Shown here one piece after another: positions 1 to 6,495 of a DNA stretch of 8,887 bases. Position 1 is the first letter of the stretch; every line of letters begins with the position of its first letter. The DNA is taken from contig DJPG01000089.1 of the NCBI GenBank assembly GCA_002439735.1, positions 3,128 to 12,014 of the forward strand, read 5' to 3'. The position numbers and the translations under genes are program-made. The DNA comes from Firmicutes bacterium UBA6418. GTDB lineage: Bacteria > Bacillota > Clostridia > Peptostreptococcales > Anaerovoracaceae. Under the pieces are notes generated by a model, which saw only the letters and a list, made by a program, of their open reading frames with translations, was not told the origin of the DNA and did not search any database.

Positions 1-408
1 GAAGGACTGGAACGCGGCCCTGCCGGAAATACCGCGTTGGCGGCAGCATTCTCCTATGCACAGGAACTTCCGGAAGACGCGATCGTCGTTGTTTCCGAGA
101 CGGAATACACAGGCGCAGGCAAACACATCCAGCCGCAGCTTTCCTTTGCCAGAGACAATGGTATCGACATCCACTTCGGCGATCCGAAAGACGATAAGCC
201 TGGCACAAACCTGATTTTACCGGCAAACCCTGGTCTGATCAAACACAAAGTGGCGGATATCGATCACTTCCGTAAATCTCTCATCAAAAAAGCTGTCAAG
301 AAAGCCGGCGTGAAGCCAACCGAGGCGGATCTGGAATTCTTAGCAGTTGAAACAAAGACCGACGTTGACTTTGTAAAGAAGACGCTGGAAGCAGAGGGCT
401 TACTGTAA
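1..408 (+). CDS. ortB: 2-amino-4-ketopentanoate thiolase, beta (PLP) subunit, 3' part
   Basis: The reading frame is open from the first base, so this is the C-terminal ~135 residues of a longer protein whose start lies outside the window. OrtB with OrtA cleaves 2-amino-4-ketopentanoate with CoA to acetyl-CoA and alanine, the last step of oxidative ornithine breakdown. OrtB is a PLP enzyme related to threonine synthase. The fragment starts with a Gly/Pro-rich stretch (ERGPAGNTALAAAF), continues with an alternating beta/alpha pattern (AIVVVSETEYTGAGKHIQPQ), and ends in a charged helical tail. The PLP lysine is not in this part. The call rests on resemblance to OrtB C-termini and on position directly upstream of oraS-oraE, where ortB sits in known ornithine clusters. 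A different fold-type II PLP enzyme cannot be excluded from the fragment alone. Confidence 0.82.
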   Translation, partial: EGLERGPAGNTALAAAFSYAQELPEDAIVVVSETEYTGAGKHIQPQLSFARDNGIDIHFGDPKDDKPGTNLILPANPGLIKHKVADIDHFRKSLIKKAVKKAGVKPTEADLEFLAVETKTDVDFVKKTLEAEGLL

Positions 409-433
409 GCTGAATTATCTTAGACTATCCATG

Positions 434-470
434 CGTGTCCCGGAGCGCGTTCGCGGCACTTCGGGACACG
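434..470 (+). other. Intergenic hairpin between ortB and oraS
   Basis: CGTGTCCCG (434-442) and CGGGACACG (462-470) are perfect inverted repeats. The stem continues inward through a G-T wobble, an A-T pair and a G-C pair (443-445 with 459-461), giving about 12 bp around a GC-rich loop. No T-run follows, so it is not a normal intrinsic terminator. It ends directly against the AGGAGA at 471-476 just before oraS. It could set mRNA stability or a processing point between ortB and oraS, or affect access to the ribosome binding site. Structure is seen; role is inferred. Confidence 0.6.
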
Positions 471-495
471 AGGAGAAATGAAAGGAATTATAAGG

Positions 496-858
496 ATGAA
501 AAGAGCAGACGATTTTGAAGTAAGAAGAAAGCATATCGCAGAACTTACGGATGAAGAACTTTATCAGAGATTCTGGGAACTGACCGATCAGGTTGTGGAA
601 CCGCTTCTGGAGCTTGGCAGAAAGAACACGACTCCTTCGGTGGAAAGATCCGTTTTACTGAGAATGGGCGTATCCTCCTTAGACTGCATGCCGATCGTAA
701 ACCATGCGATGGATCACGGTCTGATGGGCAAAGGCTGTGGACATTGCGTCTACAAGCTGTCCAAACTGGAAGACATCTCGATCAGAGAAGCCAGCATCAA
801 GCTCGCGAGAGGCGAAGGCTGGGACAAAGTTGCGGCAGCGTTCAAGGAGGGTAAGTAA
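496..858 (+). CDS. oraS: D-ornithine 4,5-aminomutase, small subunit OraS
   Basis: Small subunit (120 residues from this start) of the adenosylcobalamin- and PLP-dependent cytosolic mutase that converts D-ornithine to (2R,4S)-2,4-diaminopentanoate. Family-like segments include the N-terminus MKRADDFEVRRKH, the block NTTPSVERSVLLRMG near residues 45-60, and GLMGKGCGHCVYKL near 75-90. Its length fits the ~121-residue C. sticklandii OraS. I chose ATG 496 because it gives the conserved MKRADDF start and has AAAGGA (481-486) nine bases upstream. An in-frame ATG at 478 would add six residues (MKGIIR), but the AGGAGA at 471-476 is only one base from it, too close for normal initiation. The gene end overlaps the ribosome binding site of oraE, and the two are one base apart, so they are co-transcribed and probably translationally coupled. 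Confidence 0.93.
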   Translation: MKRADDFEVRRKHIAELTDEELYQRFWELTDQVVEPLLELGRKNTTPSVERSVLLRMGVSSLDCMPIVNHAMDHGLMGKGCGHCVYKLSKLEDISIREASIKLARGEGWDKVAAAFKEGK

Positions 859-859
859 G

Positions 860-3076
860 ATGATGGAATTAAAAAGAAACGAAAAGATCGATATTGTCGA
901 ACTGCTGAAAGACCTTGACAAATACGAACCGAGAAGAAGAGGCTGGGTTTGGAGAGAGAAGGCTGACAATCAGCACATGGGACCGTTTGAATACCATGAA
1001 ATTTCCAAGCCGCTGAAGCAGAGCGTTCCGCTGCCTCCGGCAAAATTCATGGAAGACATCGACCCGCAGCCGATGCAGACCATCACCACCGAGATCGCTT
1101 CCGGAAGATTCGAAGACGATATCCGGAGAATGCGCATGGGCGCATGGCACGGCGCTGACCATCTGATGGTCATCCGTCACATGGGTCAGTCCCACATCGA
1201 CGGTCTGATGGAAGGCACGCCGCAGGGTATCGGCGGTGTTCCGATCACCAGAAAGCAGATCCGGGCACAGAGAAAAGCCATCGATCTGATCGAAGATGAG
1301 GTTGGTCGTCCAATCAACTATCACTCCTATGTATCCGGCGTCGCAGGTCCGGACGTAGCCGTACTGTTCGCCGAAGAAGGCGTAAACGGCGCGCACCAGG
1401 ATCCACAGTACAACGTACTTTACAGAGATATCAACTGCGTCAGATCCTTCGTAGATGCCTGCGAATCCAAGAAAGTCATGGCTTGGGCAGACATGCTGCA
1501 GATCGACGGCGCGCATAACGCGAACGCGACCGCAAGAGAAGCGTGGAAGGTGCAGCCGGAGCTGATCGTTCAGCATGCGATCAACTCCAGATTCTCCGAA
1601 AAAGTCGGTATTAAACCGGAAAACATTTCCCTGTCCACGGTACCACCGACCGCAACACCGGCACCTTGCATGTACATGGATCTTCCGTATGCGGTAGCGC
1701 TCAGAGAAATCTGCAACCGCTATAAGATGAGAGCGCAGATGAACACCAAGTATATCCAGTCATCCGCTCGCGAAGCGACGGTTACTCACGTCATGAACAT
1801 GTTCATCTCCAAGCTGACCAGCGCGGATATCCAGTCCACCATCACACCGGATGAAGGAAGAAACGTTCCTTGGCATATCTACAACATGGAAGCCTGCGAC
1901 ACCGCGAAGCAGACCCTGATCGGCTTAGACGGTATCATGGACATGGTGGAACTCAAAAAAGACGGTCCGCTGAGAGATATGGCCAGAGACCTGAAAGAAA
2001 GAGCTTGCCTGTTCATGGAAGAAATCGTTGAAAACGGCGGCTACTTCCAGGCTGTACAGGATGGATTCTTCGTTGACTCCGCAAAATATCCGGAAAGAAA
2101 CGGCGACGGTATCGCGCGTAAGATCGAAGGCGGCGTAGGCTACGGCTTCATCTTCGAGCGAGACGAAGACTACATGGCTCCGGTAACCGCGCACTACGGC
2201 TACAACAACGTAGAACAGTACGGTGGCGATCCTGAGAACCCGTCTGCGCTGATCGGTGGCTGCACCTTCGAGGACAGAAGCAAGATCGTTTACATCGACG
2301 AACTCGATGAAGAGGATAACGTAAACGTAAGACTTGAAAAGGTCGCAAAATACAGAACCGGTGAGGTCATCACACCGGAAGTGGAATGGTGCGGCGACAG
2401 AGTGGTCATGGTTACCATGATGCTCCCGACGAACAAGCGTGTTGCAGAGGCAGCCGCGGTTGAATTAGGTAAAAAGCTGGGTCTTGTGGATCCGGAAGTC
2501 ATCTCAGCAGAAGTGATGCAGGATGCGGAAGGTACCAGAATCGAATTAAAGGGTCGCGTTGATTTCGATATCGACCTGACCACCCTTGAGATCCCACCGG
2601 AACCACACTACATGACAGACAAAGAGCTTTATGATGAATTTGAAGGACACGAACACATGAAGGTTGTCTGCGGTACCGTCGGCGAAGACGAACACTCCGT
2701 AGGTATGCGAGAGATCATCAACATCAAGCACGGCGGTATCGAAAAATGGGGCATCGAATGCGTATACCTCGGCACCTCCGTACCGGTTGAAAAGATGGTT
2801 GACGCTTGTATCGAAGAAAACGCCCAGGCGATCCTGGCCTCCACGATCATTTCCCACGACAACGTTCACTACAAGAACATGAAGAGACTGCATGAGCTCT
2901 GCGTGGAAAAGGGTATCCGGGACAAGGTCATCATCTGTGCGGGCGGTACGCAGGTCATTCCGGAAGAAGCCGTGAAGACCGGCATTGACATGGGATTCGG
3001 ACGTAACTCCCATGGTATCGACGTTGCGACCTTCTTAGCGGAAGAAAGACAGAGAAGAAGAGGCGAAAGAGAATAA
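860..3076 (+). CDS. oraE: D-ornithine 4,5-aminomutase, large B12/PLP subunit OraE
   Basis: Catalytic subunit of 738 residues, matching the usual ~735-residue OraE. It moves the terminal amino group of D-ornithine from C5 to C4 by a radical mechanism. The N-terminal two thirds form the TIM-barrel core with stretches such as TTEIASGRFEDDIRRMRMG, GTPQGIGGVPITRKQ, PTATPAPCMYMDLPYAVA and TITPDEGRNVPWHIYN. The C-terminal Rossmann domain carries the cobalamin motif DxHxxG as D610-E-H612-S-V-G615; H612 is the predicted cobalt ligand. K623 in NIKHGG lies 11 residues later, exactly where C. sticklandii OraE has the lysine (K629) that forms the resting-state imine with PLP. Start ATG 860 has AGGAGG (845-850) inside oraS, nine bases upstream. 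An adjacent in-frame ATG (863) is a less likely start. Intact, no frameshift seen. Arginine is mostly AGA (about 31 AGA against 14 CGN by hand count). Confidence 0.97.
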   Translation: MMELKRNEKIDIVELLKDLDKYEPRRRGWVWREKADNQHMGPFEYHEISKPLKQSVPLPPAKFMEDIDPQPMQTITTEIASGRFEDDIRRMRMGAWHGADHLMVIRHMGQSHIDGLMEGTPQGIGGVPITRKQIRAQRKAIDLIEDEVGRPINYHSYVSGVAGPDVAVLFAEEGVNGAHQDPQYNVLYRDINCVRSFVDACESKKVMAWADMLQIDGAHNANATAREAWKVQPELIVQHAINSRFSEKVGIKPENISLSTVPPTATPAPCMYMDLPYAVALREICNRYKMRAQMNTKYIQSSAREATVTHVMNMFISKLTSADIQSTITPDEGRNVPWHIYNMEACDTAKQTLIGLDGIMDMVELKKDGPLRDMARDLKERACLFMEEIVENGGYFQAVQDGFFVDSAKYPERNGDGIARKIEGGVGYGFIFERDEDYMAPVTAHYGYNNVEQYGGDPENPSALIGGCTFEDRSKIVYIDELDEEDNVNVRLEKVAKYRTGEVITPEVEWCGDRVVMVTMMLPTNKRVAEAAAVELGKKLGLVDPEVISAEVMQDAEGTRIELKGRVDFDIDLTTLEIPPEPHYMTDKELYDEFEGHEHMKVVCGTVGEDEHSVGMREIINIKHGGIEKWGIECVYLGTSVPVEKMVDACIEENAQAILASTIISHDNVHYKNMKRLHELCVEKGIRDKVIICAGGTQVIPEEAVKTGIDMGFGRNSHGIDVATFLAEERQRRRGERE

Positions 3077-3114
3077 TCTATCTCCAAATCCAAAACAAAA
3101 CAAAATGAAACCCT

Positions 3115-3149
3115 AGGGGCTGGGCCGCACGCCCAGCCCCTGTTTCTTC
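3115..3149 (+). terminator. Intrinsic terminator after oraE
   Basis: GGGGCTGGGC (3116-3125) and GCCCAGCCCC (3131-3140) form a perfect 10-bp, nearly all-GC stem with a 5-nt loop, closed by an extra A-T pair (3115/3141). A moderate T-rich tail, TGTTTCTTC, follows. It lies 40 nt after the oraE stop. The upstream side is A-rich (3091-3110), so it could also stop transcription from the other strand. It should end, or strongly reduce, transcription from the ortB-oraS-oraE unit before the GlmL-like gene. Confidence 0.85.
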
Positions 3150-3378
3150 GGCACTGCGGAGCTATTACACGCAGATTGCGCAAAGGCGCATCGCAAACCA
3201 TGTGCGACCGTGTAAAGAAGACAGAAAAAATAAGCTTGAAAAGAACACGCAAGGATGACAACAAAAGCCGTGCTTTTGCGGCCTCGCGTGATACAGATAC
3301 ATCACATGTAGATACATCACACAGACAGAAATTTTGTAAACAGCGCAGTAAAAAAGACATGATAAAAGGAGGACTCGA
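3141..3378 (+). other. Long leader/intergenic region before the GlmL-like gene
   Basis: No convincing gene is present between the oraE terminator and the next start. A Lys/Arg-rich frame (3176-3382, TTG start, stop overlapping the next ATG) looks non-coding. Structure seen: a short TGCGC/GCGCA hairpin (3177-3190), a CAAAAGC/GCTTTTG hairpin (3262-3278), and a 15-bp-period direct repeat (3295-3321). A promoter is expected here because a terminator sits upstream and the next two genes need expression, but I found no clean -35/-10 pair. The AAAAGGAGG at 3364-3372 is the ribosome binding site of the following gene. Confidence 0.5.
3295..3321 (+). repeat. Two-copy direct repeat AGATACATCACA
   Basis: AGATACATCACA occurs at 3295-3306 and again at 3310-3321, a 15-bp period with a TGT spacer. 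A partial GATAC lies just upstream (3290-3294). It lies 57-84 nt before the start of the GlmL-like gene, in the gap after the oraE terminator, so it may be a regulator-binding site or a leader element. No function can be read from sequence alone. Confidence 0.6.
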
Positions 3379-5205
3379 ATGAAGGTAGACGTATTGGTTG
3401 CGGAGATCGGCTCAACAACGACCGTTGTCAACGCGTTCAAGGATCTGGACAGCGAAAATCCGGTTTTCTGGGCACAGGGACAGGCGCCGACCTCGGTGTT
3501 GGAGGGTGACGTGCGCATCGGACTGCAGGGCGCGATCGATGACCTTTGCAGGAAGATGAACATCGACAGTCTGGAATACGATGAAATGCTGGCGACATCA
3601 TCGGCGGCGGGCGGACTGAAGATGACGGTACATGGCCTTGTTTATGACATGACCGCCAAGGCGGCCAGAGAGGCGGCGCTCGGCGCGGGTGGCATCATTC
3701 GCGATATTACTGTCGGCAGATTGCGCAGAAGTGATCTGGCAAAGATCAAGGAGATCAATCCGAATCTGATCCTGATTGCCGGCGGCGTGGATTACGGCGA
3801 ACGGGATACTGCCATCTACAACGCCGAAATGATCCGCAATATGGGACTGCACACGCCGGTCGTTTATGCCGGCAATATCGAAAATCAGGAGGAAATGAAG
3901 CTGATCTTCGACGAGGAAAGCGGTCAAAAGCTGTATCTGGTTGACAATGTCTATCCGAAGATCGATACCCTGAACGTTGAGCCTTGCCGCAAGGTCATTC
4001 AGGAGGCCTTTGAAGATAATATCACCAAGGCACCCGGCATGGAACACGTCAGAGACATGGTCAACGGCCCGATCATTCCGACACCGGGCGCGGTGATGGA
4101 ATGTACGAAGCTGCTCTATGACTGCATCGGCGATTGCATGGTCATCGACGTCGGCGGCGCGACCACCGACGTGCACTCTGTGACGGAGGACTCCGACGCG
4201 GTAGCCAGGATCCTGACGGCGCCGGAACCCAAGGCGAAGCGAACAGTAGAAGGCGATCTCGGCGTTTACGTCAACCGTATGAAGGTCATCGAATCCATCG
4301 GCGAGGAAAAACTGCGCAAGGAATGTGCGGAAAAGCTGCATATCGATCTGGACAAAACGCTGGAAACCTATGTGGCGATCCCGAAAAATGAAGATGAATT
4401 CAAGCTGGTTGAACGCCTGACCGAAGAGGCCGTGCTGCGCGCTGTCGAACGGCATGCCGGCCAGATCCGCTACGTCTACGGCCCGACCGGCAGACAAACG
4501 CTGGCGGAGGGCAAAGATTTGACGCAGATCAAATATATCATCGGCACCGGCGGCGCGCTGACGAGACTGCCACACCGCGTGGAGATCATGCGGAAGGTAC
4601 CGCAGGACAATGAGACCGGTATGAAGCTGTATCCGCCGGAATCCGTCAAGATCCTGGTCGATAACGATTACATCATGGCTTCGCTGGGCGTGCTTTCCAA
4701 GACCCATAGACAAGGGGCGATTCGACTGCTGGCCAAGAGCCTGCGTATGGAGCTCAAGGAAAATGAGCATGTGGTCAACAAAGCCGCCTTTATCGAGGAA
4801 CTACAACGTATGGCTACGGCCCGCAAGGCAAAGGAAGAAGAACAGCAGAAGCACATCGAAGAAATGGAAGCGATGGGCTATGACCTGACCGATTACAAGG
4901 AAGCACTGGCGGAGAAGATTGGCGGCGCAACGAAGGCGGAAGTGGAAGCGGCCAAAAAAGAGGCCATGCTGAATGATCGTACAGTCAAGAAAGGCACGGA
5001 TCTTGTCGAACATGCAGAGCATTCGGCATCCGGCGGGAAGTCTTCCAAAGCATCGCCAGACAGCGATGCGCATGACTATGACCCGGCGCAGCATGTGATG
5101 CGCGCCTGCGGCGAGGTCGATGGCAGACCGAACTGCAATCACGAGTGTTGGGCATGCACCCGGACGCATTGCCCGTATCGCGATAAGGCCGCGAAGAGAC
5201 CGTAA
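3379..5205 (+). CDS. GlmL/MutL-type ASKHA ATPase of ornithine degradation, with Cys-rich C-terminal extension
   Basis: Probable ATP-dependent reactivating factor for the B12 ornithine aminomutase, 608 residues. It belongs to the GlmL (MutL) family found next to glutamate mutase, with the actin/Hsp70 ATPase fold. Visible motifs: phosphate-1 loop EIGSTTT at residues 9-15, IAGGVDYGERD in the first half, phosphate-2 loop DVGGATTD at 257-264, and adenosine motif IIGTGGALTR at 387-396. Usual GlmL proteins end near 460-470 residues. This one continues with a charged helical, coiled-coil-like stretch (about 470-545), a Ser/Lys-rich linker, and a terminal cysteine group: C577 then C586-x3-C590-x2-C593-x4-C598, which could bind Fe-S or zinc. 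The start has AAAAGGAGG six bases upstream. It follows a terminator, so it is probably transcribed separately from oraE and together with orr. Family firm; reactivase role inferred from context. Confidence 0.9.
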   Translation: MKVDVLVAEIGSTTTVVNAFKDLDSENPVFWAQGQAPTSVLEGDVRIGLQGAIDDLCRKMNIDSLEYDEMLATSSAAGGLKMTVHGLVYDMTAKAAREAALGAGGIIRDITVGRLRRSDLAKIKEINPNLILIAGGVDYGERDTAIYNAEMIRNMGLHTPVVYAGNIENQEEMKLIFDEESGQKLYLVDNVYPKIDTLNVEPCRKVIQEAFEDNITKAPGMEHVRDMVNGPIIPTPGAVMECTKLLYDCIGDCMVIDVGGATTDVHSVTEDSDAVARILTAPEPKAKRTVEGDLGVYVNRMKVIESIGEEKLRKECAEKLHIDLDKTLETYVAIPKNEDEFKLVERLTEEAVLRAVERHAGQIRYVYGPTGRQTLAEGKDLTQIKYIIGTGGALTRLPHRVEIMRKVPQDNETGMKLYPPESVKILVDNDYIMASLGVLSKTHRQGAIRLLAKSLRMELKENEHVVNKAAFIEELQRMATARKAKEEEQQKHIEEMEAMGYDLTDYKEALAEKIGGATKAEVEAAKKEAMLNDRTVKKGTDLVEHAEHSASGGKSSKASPDSDAHDYDPAQHVMRACGEVDGRPNCNHECWACTRTHCPYRDKAAKRP

Positions 5206-5278
5206 ACCTAGGATAGACAAGGCAGATCGGCATGACCGGAATGACCTGCCGAAGCCACAAAACAGAAAGGACGAAACG

Positions 5279-6367
5279 ATGTATCCAAGACTGGTAGTAG
5301 ATCTAAAAAAATTAAAAGGCAATCTTGATGCCTGTGCGAAAATCGTGAAAGAAGACGGCGGCTGCTCGCTGATGATCGTCACAAAGGGTCTTTGCGCCGA
5401 CAAGGAGATGGCGCACCTGGTTGCTGCGCATCCGGCAGTGGAGTTTATGGCCGACTCTCGCGTCGCGAACATCAAAACCTATGCGGAAGAAGCAAGAGCG
5501 AACGGCAAAAAGACCGTATTGCTCAGACTGCCGATGGCCTGTGAGGTTGCGGAGGTGGTAAAATATGTGGATCTCAGCTTTAACTCGGAGCTTTCCACCA
5601 TTAGAATGCTCAATGAAGAGGCAGGCAAGACCGGCGTGAAGCACAAGATTCTGCTGATGATCGATATGGGTGACCTGCGCGAAGGAATTTTTTATCAGAA
5701 TGAAGACGAGATCTTCACGGCGGTAGCGGAGATCCTGACGATGGAGAATATTCACCTCTACGGCGTCGGCGTCAACCTCACCTGCTACGGCGCGATCATT
5801 CCGAAACAGGACAATCTGGGCGGACTGGCAGCCATCGCGCACAGGATCGAAGAACAGTTTGACATCAAACTGAACGTGATCTCCGGTGGCAATTCCAGTT
5901 CCATCTATTTGATCTGGAAAGAAGGACTCCCGGCAGGCATCAACAACCTTCGGCTTGGCGAATCCTTCCTGCTCGGCAATGATACTGCCTACGGGGAGAC
6001 CGTTCCGGGCTGCGTACACGATACGATGACGCTGGAGGCGCAGATCATCGAACTCAAGAAAAAACCGTCGCTGCCGATCGGCGAGGTCGGCGTGGACGCG
6101 TTCGGCGAAAAGCCTTATTACGAAGACCGCGGCATCATGAAACGTGCCATCATCGCTGTCGGCAAGCAGGATACTGACCTCGGCGGCATGCATCCGACCG
6201 ATGCGCAGATCGAGATTATGGGCGGATCCTCCGACCATACGATTCTGGATGTCACCCATGCCGATAAAAGCTATCAGGTCGGCGACGTTGTTTCCTTTAC
6301 ACTGGAATACGGCGCGATGCTGAAACTGGCCACTAGCCCGTATGTAGAAAAAGCGTATATCAAATAG
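5279..6367 (+). CDS. orr: Ornithine racemase Orr (PLP, alanine racemase-type barrel)
   Basis: Converts L-ornithine to D-ornithine, the substrate of OraSE, in the cytosol. The 362-residue product has the alanine-racemase N-terminal TIM-barrel pattern: MYPRLVVDLKKLKGN at the start, the PLP lysine expected at K36 in IVTKGLCAD, DMGDLREGIF (M130-G136 core), GVNLTCYGA and the phosphate-binding ISGGNSSS (S202-S208). The C-terminal part continues with LRLGESFLLGNDTAYGE, typical of the amino-acid racemase branch of this family. The start ATG 5279 is set by GAAAGGA (5265-5271), seven bases upstream; the open frame extends further 5' into the end of the preceding gene but is not coding there. It lies 73 nt after the GlmL-like gene with no terminator between, so they are likely one transcript. 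Position within an ornithine cluster supports ornithine over other substrates. Confidence 0.93.
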   Translation: MYPRLVVDLKKLKGNLDACAKIVKEDGGCSLMIVTKGLCADKEMAHLVAAHPAVEFMADSRVANIKTYAEEARANGKKTVLLRLPMACEVAEVVKYVDLSFNSELSTIRMLNEEAGKTGVKHKILLMIDMGDLREGIFYQNEDEIFTAVAEILTMENIHLYGVGVNLTCYGAIIPKQDNLGGLAAIAHRIEEQFDIKLNVISGGNSSSIYLIWKEGLPAGINNLRLGESFLLGNDTAYGETVPGCVHDTMTLEAQIIELKKKPSLPIGEVGVDAFGEKPYYEDRGIMKRAIIAVGKQDTDLGGMHPTDAQIEIMGGSSDHTILDVTHADKSYQVGDVVSFTLEYGAMLKLATSPYVEKAYIK

Positions 6368-6392
6368 CACAGCGCAGAGCTATAAAGATAAA

Positions 6393-6450
6393 AGTGCGCA
6401 AGACGATATCTCTGATTTCGCCTTGCGCACTCCTTTCATTCTTCTTTTTC
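6393..6450 (+). terminator. Bidirectional terminator between convergent orr and the flavodiiron gene
   Basis: AGTGCGCAAG (6393-6402) pairs perfectly with CTTGCGCACT (6422-6431); inside, CGA/TCG adds three pairs across an A/C mismatch. The + strand tail is T-rich (CCTTTCATTCTTCTTTTTC), terminating orr. The left flank TAAAGATAAA becomes T-rich on the - strand, so the same hairpin can terminate the convergent flavodiiron gene, whose stop is at 6496. Confidence 0.88.
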
Positions 6451-6495
6451 GAAAATCAGATCCATCTCTTGCGTATGCCCTGTTCTGCGCGCTGT

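Noticed and set aside
737..859. N-terminal extension of the oraE frame into oraS
   Set aside because: It would overlap oraS by 122 bases; the OraE family starts near ATG 860, which has a well-placed AGGAGG.
3176..3382. 68-residue + strand frame whose stop overlaps the GlmL-like start (ATGA)
   Set aside because: TTG start, Lys/Arg/Ser-rich composition, includes the repeat and hairpins, and no ribosome binding site of its own; the overlap looks accidental. A leader peptide cannot be fully excluded.
3598..4770. Long (390-residue) open frame on the - strand opposite the GlmL-like gene
   Set aside because: Its antisense partner has clear ATPase motifs and a strong ribosome binding site; the - strand product has no recognisable motif and arises from GC-rich codon structure.
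5221..5250. GGCAG/CTGCC inverted repeat between the GlmL-like gene and orr
   Set aside because: Short, asymmetric stem without a T-run; no evidence it terminates transcription.
5120..5278. N-terminal extension of the orr frame into the end of the GlmL-like gene
   Set aside because: The added residues are Arg-rich and unlike racemases; ATG 5279 has a good ribosome binding site and the family start.
5312..6370. 352-residue open frame on the - strand opposite orr
   Set aside because: Shadow of the racemase gene; no ribosome binding site or domain pattern, while Orr motifs are clear on the + strand.
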